The notes under the pieces were generated by a model. It saw nothing but the letters and a program-made list of their open reading frames with translations. It did not search any database and was not told the origin of the DNA. Made by a program: the position numbers and the translations under genes. From Gossypium raimondii (taxonomy: Eukaryota; Streptophyta; Magnoliopsida; Malvales; Malvaceae): 64,000 bases of DNA. Of the stretch, positions 31,681 through 43,830 are shown in pieces. The stretch's first letter is position 1; each line of letters starts with the position of its first letter. The stretch is from NCBI RefSeq assembly GCF_025698545.1, contig NC_068569.1, positions 42,852,001 to 42,916,000 of the forward strand. The letters are read 5' to 3'.

Positions 31681-32930
31681 TGTATTTGAATTGAGAGCGA
31701 TGTTTACTTGTCTCAACTTGTTTGATGATGGGAGTTTGTTGGCTGAGTTGCAAGTTAGACCGACATGGACAGAACAGATTAAGGGTAAACAGTTGTTGGA
31801 TGAGTCACTAGTTCTTCGTTTCCGACAAGTTGAGAATGGGGAAACTTCAAATTTTAGGTTAAATTGTGAAGGGGCACTGTTTTTCTGTGGGATAGTTTGT
31901 GTACCGAGGGATAATGATTTAAGACAGTCTATTCTGCGAGAGGAGCATAGTAGTCCTTATGCTATGCATCCAGCAGAGAATAAAATGTATCGAGATCTTC
32001 ATGAGTTGTACTGGTGGCCTGGATTGAAACGTGAAGTAACTAATTTTGTAGGTAAGTGTTTAACTTGTCATCAAGTGAAGGCTGAACATCAGTTACCTTC
32101 AGGGTTACTCTAGCCAGTTAAGATTCCACTTTGGAAGTGGGAGAGAGTAACCATGGATTTTGTAAGTGGGCTGCCCTTAACGACTACCAAGAAGGATTCG
32201 GTATGGGTCATCGTTGATCGATTGACTAAATCTTCCCATTTCATACCAGTTTGTACTGATTACTTTTTACAGAAGTTGGCTAAACTGTATGTGGCTTAGA
32301 TTGTAAAACTGCAAGGGGTACTAGTTTCTATTATATCAGATAGAGATCCTCGTTTTACGTCTTCATTTTGGAAGAAGTTACACGAGGCTTTGGTTACAAG
32401 ACTGGACTTTAGTATTGCATTTCATCCCCACACAGATGGTCAATCAGAGAGGGTGATTCAAATTTTGGAGGACATGTTGAGATTTTGTCTAATGAATTTT
32501 CGAGGCAGTTGGGAAGATTATTTGCCATTAGCGGAGTTTGCGTATAATAATAGCTACCAGTCCAGTATTCAAATGGCACCGTACGAGGTGTTATATGGTT
32601 GTAGGTGTCGTACTCTCACCTGTTGGAGCGAACGGCGAGTTCTGGGGCCAGAGTTAGTATTTGATATCGAAGAGAAGGTGAAATTGATTCGAGACCGGTT
32701 GAAGGAAGCATATGATATGCAGAAGTCCTACGCGGATTTTAAACGTCGAAAGATTGAGTATTCTGTGGGGGACTATGTATTTCTCAAGGTTTCCCTATGG
32801 AAAAAGATACTGAGGTTTGGACGGAAGGGTAAGCTTAGCCCTAGGTTCATTGGGCCTTACCGTATACTAAAGTGTGTGAGACCGGTTGCATATTAGCTTG
32901 AGTCGCCTCCAGAGTTGGATTAGATTCACA
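31681..32930 (+). pseudogene. Element D integrase (broken)
   Basis: The zinc module is seen as [17 protein letters not shown] and [12 protein letters not shown]. The catalytic core keeps all three acidic positions: TMDFVSGLPLT, ISDRDPRFTSSFW, and SERVIQILEDMLRFC. The tail has LSPRFIGPYRILKCVRPVAY, the GPY/F module. TAG codons at 32111, 32297, 32894 and 32921 each replace an expected Gln. No frameshift is apparent in this section. Confidence 0.88.
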
Positions 32931-32932
32931 AT

Positions 32933-33157
32933 GTGTTCCATGTCTTTATGCTAAGACGTTATCGCTCTGATCCTACACACATTGTTCTAGTTGAGGAATT
33001 CAAGGTTAGGCCAGATCTGACCTTCGAGGAGGAACCAGTGCAGATTTTGGATCGTGAGGTTGAAGTACTAAGGAATAAATCTATTCCTCTAGTCAAGGTG
33101 CTTTGGCGTAATCACAGTTCAGAAGAAACCATGTGGGAACCCGAAGAGGCGATGTGA
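32933..33157 (+). pseudogene. Element D chromodomain tail
   Basis: FHVFMLRRYRSDPTH, then ILDREVEVLRNKSIPLVKVL and SSEETMWEPEEAM. This is the Tekay/Del-type chromodomain, with the aromatic Trp of the last helix visible. It ends at TGA 33155, 68 bp before the 3' LTR. Inference: it targets integration to heterochromatin. Confidence 0.85.
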
Positions 33158-33210
33158 CAACAATATCCTCACCTTTTTTACCAGGTAAATTTTGAGGCCG
33201 AAATTTTGTT

Positions 33211-33222
33211 AAGGGGTAGAGT
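33211..33222 (+). other. Polypurine tract of element D
   Basis: AAGGGGTAGAGT immediately before the 3' LTR, the expected plus-strand primer site. Confidence 0.75.
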
Positions 33223-36058
33223 TGTAATGCCCTAAAAATATAAGTTTTTAATTTCTGCATTTTATGACACAAATTGCTTGTTTACTTTAGTGGCTAAGTG
33301 ATTTGGGTGTGTATGGGAGTGTTTGGGGAGCCTGGGTTCAAGCCTTGGCTTTTGCAGAATTTTTAATTTTTCTCTTAAATAAACCTGGACGCTAGTATAT
33401 AAGCTTTAAAAATAATATTTTTTGTTTTATGACACAAAAGAGCTTGTGGTCTAGTGGCAAGGTGGCATGTGGTGTAACTGTGAGGTCTGAGGTTCAAGTC
33501 TTGGTTACACATTGGAGTATTTATTTTGCTGCTTGAGCTAGGTGTAGGTGGAGGAGTTGGATTAGAATACTGCTTAAGGGAGTTTGAACTGGTCATAGAG
33601 GGAGTTGGAGAGGATTTGATGGAGGAAATTAATGAGGGATAAGGGGAGAGATTTTAGGAGAAAACCAAGGAGTTTGAGAGTGAGGAGGGAAGTTTGTCGT
33701 TTGGGGGTAATTCAACTTGGAAAAATTGACTGGGGGAGGGGTTTTGTGCAGAATTTCCTCATTAGTCAGTAAGATAATCAGTTTGGGGGTCTTTCTTTAC
33801 TCTGTTTGCTTCGGTTTTGTTTAGCTTTTCCTTCTTCCTTTTTGTTTTTTTTGTGTCGATTTTCGCAAAGGACCTTGGGAATCTCTCGGGTTTGTTCATC
33901 TACCTTTTCCTACTTTTCCTTTATTTCTTTTTGATTGGGGTGGTCGAATAGTTTTTGCATCCTCTCTACCAAATTCTTTTTCCTCTTTCTTCTTCTTTTT
34001 GTGTCGAATCTTCTCTTCTCATCTCTTCTTGTCCTCTCCATTTTTGTGTTACAAGTATTGTCGACTACCGGTAAGTGTTATGCTCTTCATTCTGTTCTCT
34101 TGTATTTCTCTTCCTAAAACTGAATAGGCTCCTCTGTAATACTTTGATTTTTGACTGCTGATGTTTTCCTCTCGATATGCTGCTTGTTGCGGTGTTAAGG
34201 TTTTCCTCGATGTGTGGTGCAGTGTAAGCGTTGTAAAGTCGTCGAAATCTCTCTCTCATTTCTCGATCAAGGTAGGTAGGTTAATTTTATGTGAATGCCG
34301 AATGTTCTATGGTTTTGCATATGATCATGTGTGGATTTCAACCACATAATTAATCAATACTGTTTAATGAGATTGTTGTGTTGCAGATATCTGACAACTA
34401 GTTTGAAGTTAATCCTCATCAGTTGTAAAAGTGGGCTAAGCCATTCTTGTTAGTGGAGGCAAGTATTAGTTTAGTTTTGATCTTGGATATAAATAAAGAG
34501 ATTAGTCCTATTGTTAGCGATTAATAGAAAATGTGTTTGAATGTAGATTTTGGGTGTTCGTGGATTTAGGTGCGCCTTCGCAAACATGTGTGTAATCATT
34601 CTACTATAATCGTAGATCGGTGAAAAGCTGAAACACGACAATCAAGGCCACATGAGTGTACGATCGCTGGTGAAGAAAATTGAGCCCACAAAACTGGACG
34701 CTGGACTGTAGAGGCCTCCATGGGCGTTTCCATGGGCTTGGGTAGAAAATTACCGAAATACCCTCGAGGGGTAAAATTACTAAAATACCCTCGAAGGGTA
34801 AAATTACCGATATACCCTCGAAGGGTAAAATTATCGAAATATCCTCGAATGGTGAAATTATTGAAATACCCTTAAAGGGTGAAATTACTGAAATACCCTC
34901 GAAGGGTGAAATAACCGAAATACCCCCGAAGGGTAAAATTACCGAAATACCCCTGAAGGGTAAAATTACCAAAATACCACCAAAAGGTAAAAGTACCGAA
35001 ATGCCCTTGAAGGGTAAAATAACTGTTATACCCTAAAAAGTTGAAATGAGTGTATGACTGAATTGCTCTATGATATATATATACATGATTGTTACTAAAT
35101 ATGAAATACTGCATACACGTATGATTTATGACATGACATACTACATGGGGTGGGGATTTTGATATAGGGAAGTGTATCAGATCGGTGGCCTTGCCACAAA
35201 TCACATTCTTGGCGCTTTCTTTGCGTTAGTGAAACTAGCACTCTCTCATGCGTTCTTTCACTTCGATGACTTTGTTGCATTACTATTACTAGCAGCTTTG
35301 CTACGATATTGGTGTGTTGGCTGGGTGGGTCGATTTTATCCCCACATGGTGTGTTGGTGGTACGGAGTGGTGTGTTGGCTGGATTGGGGTGGGTTGCATT
35401 ACTACATTTGTACTAACTACTGTTTTGGGTTAAGGCCCCACTGTTACTGTATTGGGCTAAGTCCACACTTTGTTACTGTAATGGGCTATGGCCCACACAC
35501 TGCTACTGTATAGGGCTCAGGCCCAGACTGATTCTGCATGTTGTATGTTGATTGTTTAGTAGAGGATTACACACTGAGTTTTCGTAAACTCACCCTCTCT
35601 TCTAACTGTGCAGGTAATCCTCAGCCATAGGCGGTTCGGTGCTGCGAGGGATTCGGAGGTGGCCATACAATCACTACTGTTCACTTTAGCTTTTGTTTTT
35701 ATTTTAATTAATAAGTTGGGTTTTGTCTTTGTAATAAGGCCTTTTATTTGGTTTTAAATTTTAATTGGGTTTTTACTTTCATATTTTATACTGCTAATTA
35801 TTTGAAAACGGATTTTCAAAATGATTTCTGTTTTCAAAGACACGAGCTTTAGACATTAGAGTTTTTAAAATGCTTTCACATTTTAAATCAACTTAATATA
35901 ACAAAAAGCAGTTAACAAGACAAGCATATGAATAAGTGATCCGTTAGATATTAATAAGAGGTTTCCAAAAATAAGAAACAAGTTTGTCAACAAGCCAAAT
36001 TTTTGAGAGACAGTTCAATGTGACACACCAGATACGGCTATAACGTCTAGGAGTTTAG
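33223..36058 (+). repeat. 3' LTR of element D
   Basis: Starts TGTAATGCCC. It carries the same two tRNA-like modules, 11 full 27-bp units at 34755-35051, and a 22-bp segment (around 33584-33605) missing from the 5' copy. It breaks off after ATAACGTCTAG at 36050, so the TTAGGGTGTTACA terminus is lost or rearranged, before GTACC and MULE sequence. Confidence 0.85.
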
Positions 36059-36172
36059 GTACCAAACTAGTGGACGAAAAAAAAGTTTGGGTACCAATCT
36101 GGGAGAAAAGAACCATAGGTACCAATCTAGCAGAAGTGAACAAGTTTAGGTACTAATTTTATATTTAACCCT

Positions 36173-39100
36173 AAAAACAATTCATAATCCTTATTTCAAT
36201 TAAAACATGAAATTATTTCATAAATACACAATTAACATTCAAATAAAACATGAGTCACACAATGATAGTTAATTCAAGTCATAATCATCAAATATAAATT
36301 TTCTCGGGCCTTATACAAGCTTATGTATGCCCTAATATCAACCTAGAATTTAACTAGGACTAATTTGCAACGTTTCCACAGTTATAGATCAATTAAAGCA
36401 TAAATAAATTCTTCATATAATCTATCATGTCATAAACATTCAAATATTATGGTATACATTTAAATTTAAGTCTTATTCGAGCTTATGAAAGCTCTTAAGT
36501 TGACCTGAGTACAAATAATGACTAAATTAAAAACTTTTCAACAATTGAGGAAAATTTTCAAAACAGGGCCACACAGCTGTGTGCCTAGGCCATGTTACAA
36601 TTAGAGACCGTGTGAAACTGGAGTCACACGGTTATGTACCCATGCCGTAAAACTCACTCAAGCTATGTGGACGTAAATTCAAAAATCCAACAAAAGTCAC
36701 ACGGCCGTGTGGTTGGGCCGTGTAACTAACTCAGATCATGTGTCATAAATGCAACTTATTTTCCAATGGCACACGGTTGTGTCACAAGCCCGTGTGTGAC
36801 AAATGATCATGTGACACCAAAATATGTCATTTAAGTGCTTGTATCGAAACCAACCATTAAGGTAACTTCAAAAATACATTTTGACAACTTTAAGCTTGTT
36901 CAAAACATATCAAGGCCAAACCAAAATATGTCATATAACATCCTACTAATGTCTAACCAATATTCCACAATGACACCATCACAAAGCAAAAGTTACAAAA
37001 CATTTGAAATCATTCAACTAGTTTAGTACCATTCATGCCATAAGCCAATATTACCATTTCACATTCTAAGGTCAAACCATTTTACATCCCAACCTTAGTA
37101 ACATTCCAAAAGATTATCATTCATCTATCACAAACATTAGTTATCTCAATACCAATATTTCCACATTGATTAGCATTCACTATGACTATTATACTTAAAC
37201 ATTCTATCATCATCATGAACTTTTCACATATTCATTTAAAAGCTTATATACATATTATATAAGCCCTCAAGATCAAGCATGATATATGAACCTTAATTTT
37301 CATAACTCAAACAAACACTTATACAATTCAAAGCCTATATACATAACATATACATATCCCCAAACAAGCTTTATAGCCAAGAATAATTTCCTCAACATCC
37401 AAAATAAACATTTAATCACATTTAAACCTAGACACATGCCACATAACTAGGTCTAGAATGATTGAAACCATCGAATAGAAGGCTTGATAGTGTGAGCTCT
37501 AGTATGATTCGATCACCACGTTTCGCAAAATAAGCTATACAGAGATAGAAAAGCAAACAAGATAAGCATTATGAATGCTTAGTAAACTCGTATGAAATTT
37601 ACGCAACATACCATGACCTAAAACTAAATTAAACTATTAAACCAGTTTGGTAATTAATATGACATCCTTATCTTCCTTGTACTTCCGTATAAATTCCAAC
37701 AAAAGCAACCAATAGGTTAGTTTATTTATACATTAAGAACTCGCAAATGCAAATCACATATACTTATATAATGATTTAATATAGCAAATCATATGATATC
37801 CAATTCATGCTCAATTTATAAACACATATAATTAAATTCTTTTCATATCACATTCAATCATACTCGTTTTGCAACATTACAATTTAATACATTTAATCTT
37901 TTATTTACATTCCATTCATACGTATAACAACTGATTTTCACATTTAATCTTTCTATTAATTTCGAATCCATTTACTTACTGTTTTCGCCTAGAGAACTAT
38001 AGTAAATATAATTCAGACACACAGGACAAGATTGCTCACACAAGATGTACAAATAAATTCTCACACGAGTTGTGAAAATGGGCGTACTTACATGAGCTAT
38101 GGGCTAGGATGGTAACTTTACGCAAAGTTGCTAACATGAGTTGTAAAGAATCTACACCAAATGTAGGACCTTAGTCATCAATAAAACAACAAGACTAACA
38201 CCTGGAACTGTATAAACCCTAATGACATATAATTTGTATCCTAGGTATTCACTAAGTTCACACAGGCCTAATTCCTCGTATTCAATCCATTTTCAATCTT
38301 AGTAGCCATATACTCGCTTTTCATTTTTTTTTATAACAATTCACATGCATTTACAGTGAGTTATCATCATATACACATCATTCCATCATTTTACAACTTC
38401 AATCAATAATAATACTCATCTATTCACTATTAACATTTAAACTTCTTATTTTACAATTTAGTCGATAGATGTCGATATTAATAAAAATTACACTTGTATA
38501 TATATAAAATTAATAGGCATAAACATACAATTCAAACTTAATAATAGAATATAGTAAGTTCCATATGAACTTACCGGAAGATGACAACCACAAAGTTGTA
38601 ATTATCAAAATTCCATGTTAATTTTGAAATATTTACATTTTAGTCCTTAAACTCAAAATTAACAAAATTCACATTACAAATTAGTCCTATTTCAAATTTA
38701 AGCTTACAACTAAGCTATTTAACATAAAAAAAAACATCAAAATCCACCAATGAAAACATTTTAAAACTTTGATAGTTTTACGATTTAATACCCGGGTTAG
38801 ATAAATTAAGCTACAACAATATCAAAAACCTAAAATTTACGAAAAACGGACCTCAATTAAACCTCCATGCAAGAAAGACAATCTTGCTGAACCTTGAAGC
38901 TTCTTCCACGGTGTTTTGGTGTTTTATTTTCGGTGGAGAACTAATTGAACATGAATTCATTTTGTTTTACTATTTTAACATATAATATTATTAATTAAAT
39001 AAATTTTTAACATATAAAATCTTTATAAAAATCATTAACTGTCTAGTTATGTTAATTAGGGACTAATTATCTCTTAGATCCTCAAATAATAATTAATCAT

Positions 39101-39497
39101 GCATTTTAGCTAATAAAAATAAATAGTAACTAACTTTTATAGTTTTATGATTTAGTCCTTATACCTTAATTAACCATTCAAGCATTAAAATTTATGGACC
39201 AAAATTCAATTCACCTATATAACAGCTCTGTAAAAATTTAATATTTAATAAAAAATTTATGAGCTCGATTAACAGAAACGAGGTCTTGATATCTCAATTT
39301 CTAAAACCACTAACTTTTGAATCGATACACCTGTACCTTGACTAACTTTCGTCATAACTAAAATTATTAGACCAAAATTTAGTATAATATTGTAATAACC
39401 TCGTAAATATTGATAAATAATATTTATTGACTCGATCATCGAAATTTTTTTTCCCAAACTACTATTTTCGGTACCGCTAAAAATTGGGTTATTATAG
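36173..39497 (-). repeat. 5' LTR of element C, main part
   Basis: 3.3 kb continuing the LTR interrupted at 23847. 36570-36815 has repeated ACACGG/CCGTGT motifs (for example CACACGGCCGTGTGGTTGGG), common in Malvaceae LTRs. 38040-38160 has repeated (T/C)ACATGAG(C/T)TGT units. The right end is GGGTTATTATA at 39497. It is non-coding throughout; the small ORF at 36835 is chance. 39498-39779 beyond it shows nothing recognisable. Confidence 0.8.
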
Positions 39498-39779
39498 ATA
39501 GTATCAAAATTTAGGAGCTAATGTGGAAAAATAATCAAACTAGAAAAATTATCTATACAATCACATTAACATGTTTTTATATTATAATAAAATTTATCTT
39601 TTTCAATTGAGTTAATTTCATTTTATTCATAACATTAACTCAATTAGAAATTTTATTAACAATATGAATTCAAGTAGTATTGTGAATTGGGTGAGATCAT
39701 TTGATTTTGGATTAGGTAATTTTGTGATTTCAAAATTTTAAATCATTTTCCAATTTGAATTTTGAGCCACTTGACTTCG

Positions 39780-41957
39780 AAGGTGTTTAGCCAAGAACAT
39801 CTTACACAATTTTACCCGATAAGTCTATGTACCGTGCTTCAGAAGTTGGTGACTAAAACAATTATGAACATATTACGGCTTATCATGCCAAAGTTGATTA
39901 GACATTGCAGGCTAGTTTCATTGTTGGTCGAAACATAAACAATATTTTTATTTTTATCTATGAGGTCATCCACACTACGCTTACATGTTCTAGGAAGAAA
40001 TCTTAGATGGCTATCAAAGTTGATTTGGAAAAAAACATATGACGAAATTCATTAAGATTTTTTTACAAAACACTTTGGTTGAAGCTGGTTTTCGTAACTA
40101 CTTGATTCAATTAATTGACTGTATTTCTTCCTCCACAATGTAGTTACTATTGAACGGAGAACTCACTGAGTAGTTTATACCAAAAAGGGGTGTGTTTCAA
40201 GGCAATCCACTTTCCTCGTATTTATTTGTGATCGGAATGAAAGGATTGGCACATCTTATTGAGGATACAATGATAAAGAAGGAGTGGGTTCCGTTTCAAT
40301 TGTCCAAAAGGGGCCTAGCTCTCTCACACTTATTATTTACGGATGACCTTATTCTTTTCTCTAAAGCAAACTTGGCGCAAGCTAAGGTGGTGAAACGAGT
40401 ATTTGATACCTTTTGTTCAACTTTGGGTCATAAAGTGAGTGCAAGTAAGACAAATTTTTTTTTCCAAGAATGCCAAGGATATTGTGGCTTCATTTATCAA
40501 TTTCTTGGTGGGATTTGACAAGTTGGCAATTTAGGGAAATATTTGGGTATGGCATTGCTTCACTCTAGAGCCTCGATTAACACCTTTAAAATTATTGTGG
40601 ATAAGTTAGAAGGAAATTATTTGGGTGGAATGCTAGCTTACTTTCCTTGGCTGGTTGAGTGGCTCTGGTTGAGTCGGTTCTTCTTGCAATTCCAACTTCC
40701 TTTATGCAAGCAATAAGTTTGCCCATTTTTTTGTATGGATATTAAGAATTTTGTTAGAGGGTTTATCTGGGGCTCATCTGGCTCGTGCAAGCCAGCTTTG
40801 GTGAATTGGGAACATTGTTCCACTCTTTTGAATAATATTGGGCTTGGGTTAAGAATGGTGGTTGAATGCAATAAAGCTTAGCTTAAGCTTGGGTTTTAAT
40901 ATCTTATATAATAACTACTCGATCTGGGTTCAAACTTTCTGCAATAAATATAGGATTACAGGAAGATAGCCTTGATCTATTAATCGAACAAGATCTGATC
41001 TTTGGAAGTCACTCTCGAGAGTATGGACAGAAGTTCTAAATAATACAATATGATCTTTTGGATATGGAAAAATTGTGATTTTTTTATGATTCATGAATCT
41101 CGGATATAGGCACGTTATGAGATCATATCATGAATCTGAACTTCAAAGTTGCGGATATGATGGTAAGTAAATTTGTTAATGATAATGGCTCTTGGATTTG
41201 GGATTAATTTGCTCTCTTATTTTCTCCTCTTACATTAGCAAAGATTTTGGCAATTAGGCCTCTTTTAGAAGAGGATGGTCATGATCGATTGGTTTGGCAT
41301 TACCTTAATAATGAGTGTTTCTTAATAGTTAAGATATGTGAGAAATTTACAAAGTATAGATGAGGGCCAAATGATTGCAAGTAGGATTATATTTGGAAAA
41401 GGAAGTTACCTTACAAAACTAAACATTTCTTGTATCTACTTGCTAATGATCGCTTATTAATGAATGACATAATGTGTCAGTGAGGAATGACGATAAATAA
41501 TCACTGTTTGATTTGTGGCTAAGGGAGGGAGACGAGGGATCATGCTATTCAAGATTGTAGGCTGGAGGTAATTATTTTGAGGAATCCAGTTCCAACGCAT
41601 TTTCATAGTAATTTCTTTTCTTCCAAATATAATTCTTGGTTGTTTGAGTATCTTTAGAATATTGGTGGAATTGTTGTTAATGATATTGAGTGGGAGGTAT
41701 TATTTGGCATGTTGTGTTGGGGGATATAAAAGAATAGGAAAGCTTATGTGCTTGGGGTTGAAAGTAGGGGTTTGAAAGATATATTGACAGATTGTTTGGC
41801 ATGGACTAAACATATTATGAAGGCTAATAGTGGTGATGTTGATAAGGAGAATGTCATTATCATGTAGTCGATCTGGGAGAGGCAACCAGAGGGTTGGGTT
41901 AAAATTAATGCAGACTTGGTGCTCATGGAGGCGAATGGTAGATTAGCTACTGATGGG
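39780..41957 (+). pseudogene. LINE-2 of the window, left part (reverse transcriptase to RNase H start)
   Basis: 5'-truncated L1-type LINE. In order: RPISLCTVLQKLVTKTI, then SFIVGRNINN and MAIKVDLEKTYDEIH. After shifts come GVFQGNPLSSYLFVIGMKGL and the catalytic LLFTDDLILFSKA (FADD-type), then KVSASKTNFFF. Later, heavily shifted, there is the WKRKLPYKTKHFLYL / NHCLICG region (zf-RVT) and finally EGWVKINADLVL, the start of RNase H. There are numerous stops and shifts. It is interrupted at 41958 by the Athila element. Confidence 0.85.
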
Positions 41958-43819
41958 TGTAACGCGTAGGTTTGTGCAAGTGTACACAGTCGTTATCAAG
42001 TAATAAGTAAGTATCGAGTTATCGTCTCCACAGGGATTGTATTTGTGCTAAGTCACTTAATTTGTAAAATTATACTAACAATTTGGTAAATAAAAACACA
42101 ATATAGTTGAGAAGTAGTGATTAAAATATATTAAACTAAATGCAATGATCCCTAATGCAAATTATCCTAAGTATGCAAACTACATGAATGAAATAGATTT
42201 TAGTAAAATTAAACACAATTTGCAACAATTATAACATAAATAAACTAGGACAATTCCTTTAATTAAACTCAATTTATTATCAACATGCTTAATAACATTC
42301 GGAAGAACATTCCATGGCAACTCGATCTTTCATGAGTTTGGAAACTACATTAGGTCCTTTCGAAATCCTTTACTTAGTAAATACACATTTTACTGATCCT
42401 TATTTACTAAGGGTTTCTTAGCATTCATGTGAAGTAATAGGGACGTGTCAGGTTTGAAACAATTTAATCACACAAATCTAAAAACTATGCAGATAACAGA
42501 GCTTGGTCAGAATTGTTATGCAACCTCCAATTTAATCGAGTCAGGATCTAAATTGAGCATGCATATTTCAATTATGTGTCCATTTGCAATCATCTGGTTA
42601 GGATCGCTCAGCTAATTCAGGTGTATTTCAATCATGTATCAATGAAATACATACTTGATTTTAATTGAAAACATGATTGATTGAGGCACAAATATTATAA
42701 GCATGAATCAAATAAATATTATTTAATCAAAGCAATCATTGTAGCTTAAATAAAATTAAGCTAACATTGTTGTAAACAAGAACAAAGAACACGTAGCAAA
42801 CATCTTTATATTAAATTAAAGAAAAGAAAGATTAAACCCAATTCAGAGTGGCTATCACCCAAGACTTTGACTAACGAGGCTCCTTCGTTCCTTTGCTTTT
42901 CTCCTTTGCTAATGGCTCTCCAAGGTGGCCGACCAAGGTTTCTTTAAGAGGCTTAATTGCTAAAATCTCTATGAAGAGATGATGCTAGGTGTGAGAATGG
43001 AAAAGGCTAAGAGAATTTAGAGAAAAGAGAGAATGATGAATGATGAGAATGAATGAGGAATGCTTGAGGGAAGCTTGAGGGATGCTTGAGGGTTGATTAA
43101 TGAAGGAATGAGAGAGTCTTATTTATAGGTGAGTAGAGGGGGATAGTTTGCTAAAAATAGTGGATGTTAACCTCTTCAAATCTCCTCACATTGTGGTTGG
43201 CCATGCTTAGTGTCTTTTGACTTGAATTTTAAGCAATTTTGGATGCCACACAACTTAGGACTAAGACTCGGTCAATCGTAAATCTTCGGGCAAATCTCTA
43301 ATTTCTTCAACACTGCAAGAACCTTGTGTAATTAAACCAAAGAATGGTTTAAATGGACATCCATGTGTAGCCGAATATTGGGTTGACTTGGTCTACAATT
43401 TGGACAGTTTTGTAATCTAGCAAAGCTATCAGACCTATCCAGAATAAATCAACAAGTTAGAGGACCAAAGAATAAAATTTATCCAATTTAATTAATTAAT
43501 TAAAACCCAAATTATTAATGAAATATTTTAAAATGAATTATTAAATATAATTTTATATTTTATTATTTAATTTAATCATGCATGACCCACTTTATGTCTT
43601 AAAAATTATAATATATTCAAATTAATATAAAATAAGTCATTTAATGCATGAAAACTATATAATAAAGCATAAAATCACATTTAAATAATTTCTACGTCCT
43701 AATTTCATATTTTCATATATTTCATTAATTTATTAAATAATTACTTAGTTTTAACAGTGTATTTAAATAAAAAAGTGATAAATTACATAGGAAAAATCCT
43801 ATATATTTTTCTATTTACA
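41958..43819 (-). repeat. 3' LTR of the Athila element
   Basis: 1862 bp, TGTAACGCG to TTTACA. A TATTTATA at 43120-43127 is a TATA box (TATAAATA) on the minus strand. Repeats of GCTTGAGGGA lie next to it at 43065-43095. Confidence 0.92.
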
Positions 43820-43830
43820 CACCCCCAAAC
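43820..43830 (-). other. Polypurine tract of the Athila element
   Basis: GTTTGGGGGTG on the minus strand, adjacent to the 3' LTR. Confidence 0.8.

Larger units (their letters stand above)
25494..36058 (+). mobile_element. Element D: Tekay/Del-like Ty3/gypsy retrotransposon (10.6 kb)
   Basis: Two 2.8-kb LTRs, tRNA-Met primer-binding site, gag, protease, reverse transcriptase, RNase H, integrase and chromodomain in plus orientation. Long LTRs with a chromodomain tail ending in WEPEEAM fit the Tekay/Del clade. Flanks GTACT (25489-25493) and GTACC (36059-36063) look like a 5-bp target duplication with one change. The last ~10-20 bases of the 3' LTR are degraded. It is inserted in the right terminal repeat of the MULE. 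The coding region has at least three frameshifts and more than a dozen stops. Confidence 0.9.
23848..36172. mobile_element. Mutator-like element (MULE), non-autonomous, holding element D
   Basis: Terminal inverted repeats of at least 110 bp: GGTTAAATATAAAATTGGTA at 23848 and its near-complement ending ATATTTAACC at 36170. They stay alignable through GAACTTTTTTCCGTCAACTA / TAGTGGACGAAAAAAAAGTT. Both sides are flanked by AAAAACAAT (23839-23847 and 36173-36181), an exact 9-bp duplication as expected for Mutator-type elements. The right end has two extra bases (CT). Without element D the MULE is about 1.8 kb, with no transposase seen. It sits in the 5' LTR of element C. Confidence 0.88.
19067..39497 (-). 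mobile_element. Element C: decayed Ty3/gypsy with nested MULE and element D in its 5' LTR
   Basis: Read on the minus strand: a 5' LTR (39497 back to 23731, interrupted 23848-36172), a decayed primer-binding site, a 3.3-kb pol remnant and a 3' LTR (20404 back to 19067). The LTRs share long stretches, for example the block at 19067-19215 and 38426-38580. LTR starts are TGTAACAACCC (20404) and the mutated TATAATAACCC (39497). The interior is much shorter than normal, so large deletions have occurred. Confidence 0.82.

Noticed and set aside
34604..35204. Two overlapping minus-strand open frames of 110-122 codons
   Set aside because: Same 27-bp repeat in the 3' LTR of element D.
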